From Crossiella sp. S99.2 (GTDB lineage Bacteria > Actinomycetota > Actinomycetes > Mycobacteriales > Pseudonocardiaceae): a stretch of 64,000 bases of DNA. The stretch is from the NCBI RefSeq assembly GCF_023094165.1, contig NZ_JALMDK010000003.1, positions 868,001-932,000 on the forward strand, given 5' to 3'. The translations under genes and the position numbers were made by a program. This document shows positions 40,599-50,200 of the stretch, one piece after another. Numbering within the stretch: the stretch's first letter is position 1; each line of letters starts with the position of its first letter. The notes beneath the pieces were generated by a model that worked only from the letters and a program-made list of their open reading frames with translations, was not told the DNA's origin and did not search any database.

Positions 40599-43460
40599 CT
40601 AGCTCTCGTCGCGCTTCCGTTGACAGTAAGCCAGGTTGTCGCGAGTGCGGATGGTGTCGGGGTGATCAGGCCCGAGGACGCGCAAGCGGTCGGCGAGCAG
40701 TTCCGCGAACGCGGTGACCGCGTCGCCCAGCTGTCCCGCTTTGGCCTGCCAGAACGCGAGGTTGTGCCTGCTGGCAAGGGTGTTGGGGTGGTCGGGGCCG
40801 AGCACCCGCAGCCGATCGGCCAGGAGCGCCTCGAAGGTGGCGAGGGCTCCAGCCGGGTCTCCCGCCTCGCCACGGCAGAAAGCGAGGTTGTGGCGAGTGA
40901 GGAGCGTCTTGGGGTGGTCAGGCCCCAGCACCCGTAGGTGATCGGTCAGCAGGTTCTCGTAGGCAGTGACGGCGCTGGTCCAGTCTCCCCGCTCCCCACA
41001 CACGAGCGCCAGGTTGCCGCGAGTGAGCAGGGTGTCGGGATGATCGGGCCCGAGCACGCGCAGGTGGTCTGCGAGCACCTGCTCCCACGCGATGGCGGCA
41101 CCGGCGGTGTCGCCTGTCGAGCCGCGGCAAGCCGCGAGATCGCTCCGGCAGTGCAGGGTCCCGGGGTGGTCGGGACCAAGGACACGCACCTGATCTGCCA
41201 GGAGTTCTTCGAGCATGGTGAGCGCCCCAGCCGGATCGCCCGCCTCGCCACGTTGGACGGCCAATTTGCCCCGGATGCTGAGAGTGTCGGGATGATCCGG
41301 GCCGAGAACACGTTGCTGATCCGCGAGAAGTTCCTCGAACGCGGTCAGCGTCCCGGCCAGATCCCCCGTATTGCCACGCTCGCAGGCGAGGCAGCCCCGG
41401 GTGTTGAAGGTACTGGGGTGGTCAGGGCCGAGAACCCGCAACTGATCGACAAGCAGCTCCTCGAACGCGGCGATGGCACCGGCGGCATCGCCTGCTTCAC
41501 CACGCCAGTACGCGAGATTGTGGCGAGTGGCGAGCGTGCCGGGATGATCGGGTCCGAGGATGCGCAGCTGATCAGCGAGCAGCGTCCCGCAAGCCGCGGC
41601 CGCCCCTGCCGCATCTCCAGCCTGGCCCCGGCAAGCGGAGAGGTCGCCGCGGACGGTCAGGGTTTCGGGATGGTCCGGACCGAGGCGGCGGAGCCGGTCG
41701 GCGAGCAGGTCCGCGTAGGCGGTGGCGGCGCCGGCCGGATCGCCCGCCTCGCCACGCCAGAGCGCGAGGTTGTGGCGGGTGCGCAGGGTATTGGGGTGGT
41801 CAGGGCCGAAGACCCGCAACTGATCGACGAGCAGCTCCTCGAACGCGCCAACGGCACCGGCGGCATTGCCCGCCTCGCCACGCCAGAGCGCGAGATCCTG
41901 GCGAGCGGAGAGGGTGCCGAGATGATCGGGTCCGAGGATGCGCAGCCGATCTGCGACCAGGTCCGTCAACAAGGTGACCGCCCCAGCCGGATCCCCGGCA
42001 TGGCCGCGGCAGTTGGCGAAGTGGCTGCGGGCGGTGAGGGTGGTCGGGTGGTCGGGGCCGAGGTGCCGGTTGGTGAAGTCGCGGAGGTGGCGACTCTGTT
42101 CACCGGCCGCCGACACCAACCCGGCGGCGCTGAGGCTGACCGCGATCGTGAACAACAGCAGGTGCGCGTCCGGCCAGAAGAGATCCGCGCCCGCACTGTC
42201 CTGCAGTGCCAACGCGTTGGCCCGCAGTGCTTGGCCCAGCGCGGTGTCCTTCTCAATCTCCGGCCAGATCTCGGTCAACCCATCGGCGGCATGCCGGGCC
42301 ACGGTGGCACGTAGCGGCGGTTCGAGCTGATCCCAGGTGGCCCGCTGCACGAGTGCGTGTACCCGGACCGCGCGCTGGGTCTCTCCCGGTTGGTAGGTCA
42401 CCAGATTGAGCCGGTGCAGGCAGGTCAATGCATCCCGGGCGTCGTCCTGGTCCACCTCGTGGCCGAGGACCGTGCTCAGGTGCGCGCGCACGGCGTCGCT
42501 GGTGAACAGTGCGGCCGGGATGCCGTTGGGGTCCAGGCCCGCGGTCAGCTGGAGGACCGGTTCGGCCAGGCCGGCCGGGGCGAGCTGGTTGGCCAGTTCG
42601 ACTGACAACGCCCAGGTGGTCGCCACGGTTTCCCGGTGGCCGTCGGGCAGGCCCGCGTGCTCCGGCACCACCGCGGCCAGTCGCCGTCGGGCGAACCGGC
42701 GCCGGTACTCCGAGCACGGGAGTTGCCGGTCCAGCAGGTAGGCGGCGGCCTGGGCCAGTGCGAGCGGCAGGAAACCCAGATCCTGGGCGAGGCCCTCGAC
42801 GTCGTCGGCCAGTTCCAGGCGTTCGCGCAGGTAGGCGTGGGCTTCGGCGGGGGTGAACAGGCCGACCTCGACCACCTGCCGCCCCGCTCCGTGCAGGGCG
42901 GCGTCCCGGCGGCGGGTGGTCACGACTGTCTGTCCGGACTGGGTTTGTGGGGGCCACAGGTCGGTCAGGTCGGCGGCGGAACGCACGTCGTCGAGGACCA
43001 CCAGCCAGCGGGATCCGTTGCCGGCCAACCATTCCAGCAATCGTCGGGCTCCGTCGCCCGGGTCCTGGTCGGCGACGCCGGTCAGGTCGGCGGCCAGCCG
43101 GGCGTAGTCGGAGACCACTGCCTCCCGCGAGGTCGCGGTGACCCACACCAGCAGCTCCACCGCACCCGTGGCCCACTGGTGTTCGGCGTGGTGGGCGGCC
43201 AGCTGGGTTTTGCCGACGCCGCCCATGCCGGACAGCACACTGGTCGCTGAGTCGGACGCCAGTTGGCGTGCCACCCGCCGTTCCTGGAAGCCGCGGGCCT
43301 GCGGCGGCACCAGACCGGCGCGGTGCGGCAGCTGCACCGGCGGACGGGTCTCGTACCAGACGGTGACCCCGCCGTGGATGTCCCTGGCCTGGATGATCGG
43401 GCCCGCGCTGTCGCCACTGACGGTGTTGACCACCCCGGCCTTGCGCCTGTCAGCCTGCAC
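40599..43460 (-). CDS. NB-ARC/TPR STAND protein (FxSxx-COOH-type) with near-identical TPR repeats
   Basis: An about 953-residue protein. Near the N-terminus is the motif NTVSGDSAGPIIQARDIHGG, followed by NB-ARC: P-loop LSGMGGVGKTQLAAHH near 80, LVVLDDVRSAADL near 150, FLPLALAQAAAYLL near 235. From about residue 455 to the end there are eleven to twelve TPR units of exactly 42 residues. The units are so alike at DNA level that they form a 126-base tandem repeat. The C-terminus is RKRDES. Start is uncertain: GTG at 43460 or 43514, both with weak ribosome sites. Likely a signalling or immune STAND protein. Confidence 0.85.
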   Translation of the reverse strand: MQADRRKAGVVNTVSGDSAGPIIQARDIHGGVTVWYETRPPVQLPHRAGLVPPQARGFQERRVARQLASDSATSVLSGMGGVGKTQLAAHHAEHQWATGAVELLVWVTATSREAVVSDYARLAADLTGVADQDPGDGARRLLEWLAGNGSRWLVVLDDVRSAADLTDLWPPQTQSGQTVVTTRRRDAALHGAGRQVVEVGLFTPAEAHAYLRERLELADDVEGLAQDLGFLPLALAQAAAYLLDRQLPCSEYRRRFARRRLAAVVPEHAGLPDGHRETVATTWALSVELANQLAPAGLAEPVLQLTAGLDPNGIPAALFTSDAVRAHLSTVLGHEVDQDDARDALTCLHRLNLVTYQPGETQRAVRVHALVQRATWDQLEPPLRATVARHAADGLTEIWPEIEKDTALGQALRANALALQDSAGADLFWPDAHLLLFTIAVSLSAAGLVSAAGEQSRHLRDFTNRHLGPDHPTTLTARSHFANCRGHAGDPAGAVTLLTDLVADRLRILGPDHLGTLSARQDLALWRGEAGNAAGAVGAFEELLVDQLRVFGPDHPNTLRTRHNLALWRGEAGDPAGAATAYADLLADRLRRLGPDHPETLTVRGDLSACRGQAGDAAGAAAACGTLLADQLRILGPDHPGTLATRHNLAYWRGEAGDAAGAIAAFEELLVDQLRVLGPDHPSTFNTRGCLACERGNTGDLAGTLTAFEELLADQQRVLGPDHPDTLSIRGKLAVQRGEAGDPAGALTMLEELLADQVRVLGPDHPGTLHCRSDLAACRGSTGDTAGAAIAWEQVLADHLRVLGPDHPDTLLTRGNLALVCGERGDWTSAVTAYENLLTDHLRVLGPDHPKTLLTRHNLAFCRGEAGDPAGALATFEALLADRLRVLGPDHPNTLASRHNLAFWQAKAGQLGDAVTAFAELLADRLRVLGPDHPDTIRTRDNLAYCQRKRDES
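40660..42050. repeat. Tandem repeat of about 11 units of 126 bases within TPR region
   Basis: The block GGxCCGAGxACxCGCA recurs every 126 bases (near 40669, 40795, 40921, 41047, 41173, 41299, 41425, 41551, 41677, 41803 and 41929). Each unit encodes one 42-residue TPR. Some neighbours are nearly identical, which suggests recent unit duplication or gene conversion. Confidence 0.8.
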
Positions 43461-43539
43461 GCGATCATCGTCGCCGCCACCGGGGACGATCGCAGCCGAA
43501 TGCGCGACCGCCACCCGATGGGTGCAAGGTCGATACGGC

Positions 43540-44460
43540 TCAGCCCAGTTCGCGGTAGGTGACCGCCATCATCTTCATCCGCTTGATCTGGCCCGAGGAG
43601 AACACGGTCAGGCAGGCGTCATCGCTGTAGTCCATGAAGTTGTGGATCGGGTCGGCGCCGGGCAGCGGGCAGGAGTCTCTGCCTTCCGGGCAGCCGTCGG
43701 AAGCCGATGCCTGGTAAGGCGTGTCGGCCACCTCGTCCCCGGGGGTTTCGCATTCGCCCTGGAAGGTGTGCAGCAGCCCCAGCCAGTGGCCCACCTCGTG
43801 GGTGGCGGTGCGGCCCAGGTTGTACGGCTCCAGGGTGCCGCCGGGCACCGTGTCGAACTGGATCACCACGCCGTCGATCCGCGGGTGCCGGTAGGCGTCC
43901 CAGGGGAAGGTCGCGTAGCCGAGGTTCTCCCGGGAACCGCCGGAGGTGTTGAACCACAGGTTCAGATCGGCGGCGGCGCCCTTGCGCAGGGCCCGACGCA
44001 TGGCGAGGTCCTCGGGGCTGTCCGATTTCGCCACGTGCCAGGCCGGGTTGACCGTCCGGTCGGTGCCGGCCAAGGCGAACTTGAAGGGGGTGCTGCGGAA
44101 GTCGGTGTTCAGCACCTTGATCTGGTCGGTGATCTGCTTGTCCGGGATGTTGCCGCCCGCGAGGGTCTGGTCCTTGCTGACCACGTGCACGTAGACGTTG
44201 ATCGTCGCGGCGGCGAGCTGGACATCGGCGTCTTTGCCGAAGCGCCGTTCCAGGTCGGCCTGCACGGCGCGCACCTTGTCCGCGGGGACATCGGCGTGAT
44301 CACGTCCCACGGACCGTCCGGAACCGGGCAGGCAGTCCTGGGCGGCGGGTTGGGCCGTGGTGGTGGCGCCGGGCAGCAGCAACATCGCGACGACGAGGGT
44401 TGATCCGGCAAGTGAGGCGGCGAGCTTGCTTACTCCTTTGGGACCAAAACAAACCGCCAC
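43540..44460 (-). CDS. Secreted M43 (pappalysin-like) metalloprotease
   Basis: A 306-residue zinc protease. A signal peptide ends near residue 36 (LAGSTLVVAMLLLPGATTTA). The mature part has TINVYVHVV near 88, the zinc motif HEVGHWLGLLH near 222-232 (metzincin HExxHxxGxxH) and the Met-turn NFMDYSDDACL near 273. Cys pairs around CETPGDEV and CPEGRDSC are typical for cytophagalysin-type M43B enzymes. Exported actinomycete members degrade extracellular proteins. Start GTG at 44460; the ribosome site is poor, and AAAGGAG lies inside the frame with no better start codon after it. Confidence 0.9.
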   Translation of the reverse strand: MAVCFGPKGVSKLAASLAGSTLVVAMLLLPGATTTAQPAAQDCLPGSGRSVGRDHADVPADKVRAVQADLERRFGKDADVQLAAATINVYVHVVSKDQTLAGGNIPDKQITDQIKVLNTDFRSTPFKFALAGTDRTVNPAWHVAKSDSPEDLAMRRALRKGAAADLNLWFNTSGGSRENLGYATFPWDAYRHPRIDGVVIQFDTVPGGTLEPYNLGRTATHEVGHWLGLLHTFQGECETPGDEVADTPYQASASDGCPEGRDSCPLPGADPIHNFMDYSDDACLTVFSSGQIKRMKMMAVTYRELG

Positions 44461-44744
44461 TCAGAGTAGTGACCCGGGCGCGCCCGATGGAGATATCGAT
44501 CGAGTGGCCTCGTCCGCGCTTGCCTAGGCACCTGGCCCGGATCCCTGTCTGTCCACTGTGGACTGTTCAGCTACCGGTGCGGATCAGTGGCCGAGGTTCT
44601 CGGGTCCATCACGGGCCGGGTCGGCGCCGGCGGGATACGCCGGGTCACAGTTCTCGATACGCTGCTAACACTCCGGCCCCCGGACCCGACGAAGATCACC
44701 TGACCAATAAGGTGATCATCCCCGTGTCCGGCAGGAGTTTCCGC

Positions 44745-45617
44745 ATGACCAACGTGGACGCAGGTCTGCGCATCGTTCTCGTGTCCTTTACCGCCGATCG
44801 GCTCGCCGCCCTGCATGAGACCTGTGTCCGCGGTGGACACACCCCGGTCGCCTACGCCTACTCCCGTTCCCTCAAACCAGGGAAACCCACCGATCCGGGT
44901 AGCGCGCGAGTGGTCGCGGAAATCACCGACGCGCTGCCACCTGGCATGGATCTGCTACTTCCCGGCAGCACCGCCGGACTGGCGAGGACCCTCACCGGAT
45001 ACCGGCCCGATTTGCTGGTTGTTTACGGCTTCTCCTGGAGAATTCCCGCCTCAGTGCGAAAGATACCCCGACTGGGCGCAATTAACATCCATCCGTCGCT
45101 ACTCCCGCGCTATCGCGGACCGGCGCCGGTGCTGCACGCCATCCGGAACGGCGACCCTGAAATCGGCGTGACCGCCCATTGGATGGACGAGGACTTCGAC
45201 ACCGGCCCGGTGCTCGCCCAGCAGGGCGGCATCCCACTGGCCGAGGAGGTGACCGCGCCCGAACTGTGGCAGCTGACCCGGCCGGTGGTCAGCAGTGTGC
45301 TCGCCACCGCGCTGGAACAGGTGCTCGCGGGCTTCCCCGGCGAACCGCAGGACGAGACGAGCGCCTCCTACGCCGGGATGCTCGAACCGGCCCTCCACGA
45401 GGTCGACTGGTCGGGCACCGCCGCCACGGTGCACAACCAGGTGCGCATGTTCCGGTTCATCGGACCGGGCCGCGGGCCACTGGCCGAAGTCGATGGCCGG
45501 CGGATCCGGGTGCTGCGGACCAGCCTGGCACCCGCCGAGGGCATCCGGGTGCGGTGTGCGGACGCGCCGATCTGGATCACCGAGTCGGCCCCGGCCCCGG
45601 AGCCAGCCGCGCCGTGA
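44745..45617 (+). CDS. Methionyl-tRNA formyltransferase-like protein
   Basis: A 290-residue formyltransferase. The catalytic motif INIHPSLLPRYRGPAP lies near 113-128, with the essential His. The Asp loop is WMDEDFDTGPVLAQ near 147, compared with EEDTG in Fmt. A C-terminal domain (YAGMLEPALHEVDWSGTAA) like Fmt_C is present but shortened. The order His...Asp and the 10-formyltetrahydrofolate fold are kept. It is shorter than housekeeping Fmt (about 310) and stands outside the usual def-fmt operon, so a paralogue acting on another amine (for example a sugar or siderophore amine) is likely. ATG at 44745 behind GGAG. Its end overlaps the convergent NB-ARC gene by 41 bases. Confidence 0.8.
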   Translation: MTNVDAGLRIVLVSFTADRLAALHETCVRGGHTPVAYAYSRSLKPGKPTDPGSARVVAEITDALPPGMDLLLPGSTAGLARTLTGYRPDLLVVYGFSWRIPASVRKIPRLGAINIHPSLLPRYRGPAPVLHAIRNGDPEIGVTAHWMDEDFDTGPVLAQQGGIPLAEEVTAPELWQLTRPVVSSVLATALEQVLAGFPGEPQDETSASYAGMLEPALHEVDWSGTAATVHNQVRMFRFIGPGRGPLAEVDGRRIRVLRTSLAPAEGIRVRCADAPIWITESAPAPEPAAP

Positions 45618-47982
45618 TCCGCGCCCGCAGCGCCTCCGCCCGTGGGTCGCCGAAGTCCGCCAGGGCCGCCAGCGCCTCTGTCCACAATGGACCGGACTCC
45701 CCCGGCGGCTCGGTCTCGGCGTGCGCGCGGGCCAGGTTGTCCAGTGCCCTGGCGAGCTGCCAGCGGTCACCGAGCCTGCGCTGGGTGACCACAGCGACCT
45801 GGTGGAACTGCACCGCCTCGGCCGGACGGCCCAGCTCGCGGAAGGCCTCGCCGGTGGCGTCCAGGGCCTCCGCCTCCCGGCCGTGGTCGCCGAGTTGCCG
45901 CTGGATGGTCACCGCGTGCCGGCACGAGGTCAGGGCCAGCTCGGCATCGCCCTCGGCCCGCTGGACGCGGGCCAGCTCCAGTAGCCAGTGCGCCTCCCAC
46001 ATCTGGTTCTCCGCCTGCCGTGCGATGTCCAGGGCCGCCTCGATGGCGGCCCTGGCCTCGCCGAGCCGCCCGGTCTCCCGGCGCACCTTGGCCAGCAGGT
46101 GCAGCGCGTCGCCGCGACCGACCTGGTCGCCGAGATCCGCGAAGTCCACCAAGGCCCTGGTCAGGTACTCGTTCGCCGCCTCCGGCGCACCGGACTCATG
46201 GCAGGCATGGGCGAGGTTGGCGCGCAGCACCGCGGTCCACCGGCGCTCGCCCAGCCCCTCGAAGGCGGCCAGTCCACGCTCGAACCGCGCCCTGGCCTCG
46301 GCCAGCCGCCGCTGGCGCAGGGCCAGCAGCCCCAGCGAATTGACCGACCGGGCGGCGCCGGACTCGTCACCGCCTGCCCGCCGCAGCTCCAGCGCGCTCC
46401 GGTGGCACTGCGCGCTCTCGGCCAGCCGCCCGCTCTGCAGGTAGGCCACGCCGAGGCTGGTCAGTGACTCGGCCTCGCCCGCCCGGTCGCCCAGCTGCCG
46501 GGCCGCGGCCAGGCCGGTCCGGGCGGTGTCGATCCAGTCGTCGAACATGTTGCGGTGCTGGTAGAACTCGCGCAGCAGCGCGGCCAGCCGCCAGGCCGGT
46601 TCGGCAAGGCCGTGCTCGGCGACCAGCCTGGTCATCGCGACCAGGGCGGTGCGCTCCTCGGCGAACCAGCGGAGCGCATCGCGTTCGGCCGGAAACCGCG
46701 GCGGTGGCACCGCCAGCGCCTCCTCCGGCAGCGGCGCCCTGGCGGCGAAGGGTGTCAGCACGGCCACCGCGGCGTCGGTGGCCCGCAGGTACCACCGGCA
46801 CAGGCGGGCGAGCGCGGCCAGCCGGTCGGCCTCGCTTTCCAGCCGTTGCGCCTGGTCAGTGGCGTAGGCGCGGAGCAGGTCGTGGAAGCGGTAGCGGTCA
46901 TCCGCGCCGTGCTCCAGCAGGTGCGCGCCGGCCAGCACGTCCAGCAGGCGGCGGGCCTGCCCGAGGCTCGCCCCGGCCAGCGCGGCCGCCGCGGCGTCGC
47001 TGAACTCGCCGCCGGGGCACAGTCCCAGCAGCCGGAACAGCCGGGCCGCCTCCTCGCCGAGCGCACGGTAGGACCAGGCGAAGACGGTGCGCACGGCGTC
47101 GGCCTCTTCGTCGTTGTCCGCAGTCAGGGCGTCCCAGAGCCCGGACTCGTCACGCAGGTCCTCGATCAACTCGGTCAGCCGCCGGTGCGGCCTGCTGGCC
47201 GCGCGTTCGGCCGCGATGCGCAGCGCCAGCGGCAGCCGGGCGCACAACCGGGCCAGTTCGGTGAGTTCGGCGGTCTCGTCCTGGCCGCGATAGCCCGCGG
47301 TGACCTTGCGCAGCAGGGCGACCGCGTCGGCCTCACGCAGCACGTCCACCGGCACCCGCCAGGCCCCGTCCCTGGCGACCAGTCCGGAGAGCCTGCTCCG
47401 GCTGGTGACCACCGCCAGGCTGGCCGGGGTGCCCGGCAGCAGTGGCCGGACCTGGGCCGGGGTGGCCGCGTTGTCCAGCAACACCAGCACACGCTGGTCG
47501 GCCAGCAGCGAGCGGTACAGCGCCGCGCGGTCCTCCACCCCGGCCGGAATGCCGGTGGCCGGGACACCCAGCGCGCGCAGGAACCGGTCCAGCGCCTGGC
47601 CCGCGGTCACCGGTGGCCCCGGGTCGTAGCCGCACAGGTTCACATACAGCTGGCCGTCCGGGAATCGGTCGCGCACCCGGTGCGCCCAGTGCAGGGCCAG
47701 CGAGGTCTTGCCGACCCCCGCGGTGCCGGTGAGCACCAGCAACCCGGCCGCCGCCGGTTCCTCCGGGTCACCGGTGAGGATCTGGGTGAGCCGGTCGACC
47801 TCCTGCTGCCGGTTGACGAAGCCGCGTGCCTCACCGGGCAGCTGCCTCGGTGTGGGGCCGGCGGGGCGGGGCACGCCGTGGAAATGCACGCCGCCGTGCA
47901 CCTCACCGGCCTGCACCACCTCCGCGGCCGATCCGGAGATCTCGGCCCGGTGCGCCCGGTCTTCCGGCTCCTCACGACCCAC
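45577..47982 (-). CDS. NB-ARC/TPR STAND protein with N-terminal amyloid-like motif
   Basis: An 801-residue protein. N-terminal motif AEISGSAAEVVQAGEVHGGV at residues 13-32. NB-ARC: P-loop VLTGTAGVGKTSLALHW near 85, VLVLLDNAATPAQV near 165, LPLALRIAAERA near 250. A helical region follows, then TPR units from about 500 to 780 (ARFERGLAAFEGLGERR, EALDATGEAFRELGRP). It is the third gene of a minus-strand operon with the DUF6879 gene (3-base gap) and the 90-residue gene. GTG at 47982 behind GGTGAAGG. Confidence 0.85.
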   Translation of the reverse strand: MGREEPEDRAHRAEISGSAAEVVQAGEVHGGVHFHGVPRPAGPTPRQLPGEARGFVNRQQEVDRLTQILTGDPEEPAAAGLLVLTGTAGVGKTSLALHWAHRVRDRFPDGQLYVNLCGYDPGPPVTAGQALDRFLRALGVPATGIPAGVEDRAALYRSLLADQRVLVLLDNAATPAQVRPLLPGTPASLAVVTSRSRLSGLVARDGAWRVPVDVLREADAVALLRKVTAGYRGQDETAELTELARLCARLPLALRIAAERAASRPHRRLTELIEDLRDESGLWDALTADNDEEADAVRTVFAWSYRALGEEAARLFRLLGLCPGGEFSDAAAAALAGASLGQARRLLDVLAGAHLLEHGADDRYRFHDLLRAYATDQAQRLESEADRLAALARLCRWYLRATDAAVAVLTPFAARAPLPEEALAVPPPRFPAERDALRWFAEERTALVAMTRLVAEHGLAEPAWRLAALLREFYQHRNMFDDWIDTARTGLAAARQLGDRAGEAESLTSLGVAYLQSGRLAESAQCHRSALELRRAGGDESGAARSVNSLGLLALRQRRLAEARARFERGLAAFEGLGERRWTAVLRANLAHACHESGAPEAANEYLTRALVDFADLGDQVGRGDALHLLAKVRRETGRLGEARAAIEAALDIARQAENQMWEAHWLLELARVQRAEGDAELALTSCRHAVTIQRQLGDHGREAEALDATGEAFRELGRPAEAVQFHQVAVVTQRRLGDRWQLARALDNLARAHAETEPPGESGPLWTEALAALADFGDPRAEALRARITARLAPGPGPTR

Positions 47983-47985
47983 CCT

Positions 47986-48597
47986 TCACCCGCCACACGG
48001 CGCGCCGAGCCTGGCCACCTCGCGGTCGAAGAACGCCGACAACTCCTCGCCGCAGTCGTAGAGGTCCTGGATCAGTCGCTGCACGCGCCGGATGAGGTCC
48101 CGGTCGGTGAACCGCCTGCCCCCGGCCGGCTCGCCGTGCTCGTTGTAGACCACCTCGTACATCGCCCTGGACCCCACCGTGAACACCTCCGGCAGTGGCC
48201 CGGTGTGCTCGAAGCGCTCGATCCGCTCCGGCCCGACCACGCGGATCGCGGCCCCGCTGACCGCCCGCAGCCGCAGCACGTGCAGCTCCCAGTGCAGGTA
48301 GGGCGTCAGCGGCAGCTCCACCACCCGCACCCGCCAGTACCGGTCACCGCGGGCGGCCGCGCGCCGGTAGTAGGCCAGAAAATCCGGCTGCCGCTCCGCG
48401 ATCAGCCGTAGCGCCTCCGCCCAGTCGCCCCGATCGAAGGCGGCCCAGCTGTCATCCCCCGGCTCGGCGAAGCTCTGCTGCCGCTCCAGCTTCCAGAAAC
48501 CCGGCGGCCCGATCCGCGCCAGGTCCGCCGCGGTGGCGCGGTCGAACTCCGCGAGGGTCAGCTCCTCACGAGGCGCGCGGGCAAGCAGTTCACGCAT
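47986..48597 (-). CDS. DUF6879-family protein
   Basis: A 203-residue DUF6879 protein. Diagnostic features: GFWKLERQQSFAEPGDDSW near 32, FDRGDWAEALRLI near 58, and the C-terminal RVQRLIQDLYDCGEELSAFF. DUF6879 genes are common in actinomycetes next to XRE regulators and small acidic proteins, with no set function. Here it lies between a 90-residue gene (8-base overlap) and an NB-ARC/TPR gene. The operon suggests a link to STAND signalling. Confidence 0.8.
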   Translation of the reverse strand: MRELLARAPREELTLAEFDRATAADLARIGPPGFWKLERQQSFAEPGDDSWAAFDRGDWAEALRLIAERQPDFLAYYRRAAARGDRYWRVRVVELPLTPYLHWELHVLRLRAVSGAAIRVVGPERIERFEHTGPLPEVFTVGSRAMYEVVYNEHGEPAGGRRFTDRDLIRRVQRLIQDLYDCGEELSAFFDREVARLGAPCGG

Positions 48598-48862
48598 CGG
48601 GAATGTCCGCCTTTGCCGCGAGCATGGTGATCCGGGGAATGACGACGAGTCGCTCATCCTCGGCAATGGACACCCCGGCCGGCAGCCGGGAACGGTGTGC
48701 GTCGGTGAGATCGCGCCCGATCACCGCGACGTCACCATTGTCCAGTTCCCAGATGTCCGGACAAGTTGTCTCCCCGGCGGTCGTGCCCAATTCGTGTGGG
48801 GACCGGCCCCATCTCCTGGCCAATACCGCCGTCGGGTCAGCTTCCCACCTGCGCTGTCTCAT
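48590..48862 (-). CDS. Small conserved protein, partner of DUF6879
   Basis: A 90-residue protein, ATG at 48862 behind GGAGGGG. The middle DIWELDNGDVAVIGRDLTD and the end AEDERLVVIPRITM match the short proteins regularly found next to DUF6879 genes in actinomycetes. No signal peptide or membrane segment. It begins an operon of three genes and overlaps the next by 8 bases. Confidence 0.7.
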   Translation of the reverse strand: MRQRRWEADPTAVLARRWGRSPHELGTTAGETTCPDIWELDNGDVAVIGRDLTDAHRSRLPAGVSIAEDERLVVIPRITMLAAKADIPDA

Positions 48863-49144
48863 GTCGCCCCTCCTGGAAAAACTCGCGACAGTCTCGCAAT
48901 TATCCCACAGAATGACTGCACGCAACGGGCGAACTCTAATGGACCAAAAGCAGTAACCATCGGCAGCAGACGGTTATTCCAGCCTGAGGAGTATTGTCAA
49001 TAGGGCGACAAGTTCACCCCGCTCACACCGCGGGCGGAGTCGCTGGGCCACTGGCGCCCGGACTGGCATCGACCACGCCGATCATGCGCTCCAGCTGTTC
49101 CGTGCCCTGGGCTCCGACCGGTCACAGCCGGCTCGGGCTACCGC
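48863..49144. other. Intergenic region with possible TPR-gene remnant
   Basis: Promoter region of the minus-strand operon at 45577-48862. On the plus strand, 49070-49135 reads IDHADHALQLFRALGSDRSQ, which is like one TPR unit of an NB-ARC/AfsR protein. No start, stop or further unit is present, so it is at most a relic. Confidence 0.3.

Positions 49145-50196
<1,052 letters not shown>

Positions 50197-50200
<4 letters not shown>

Noticed and set aside
40938..42314. Repetitive frame antisense to the TPR region; also considered as a CRISPR-like array
   Set aside because: The 126-base units are coding TPR repeats without spacers. Not a CRISPR array and not a second gene.
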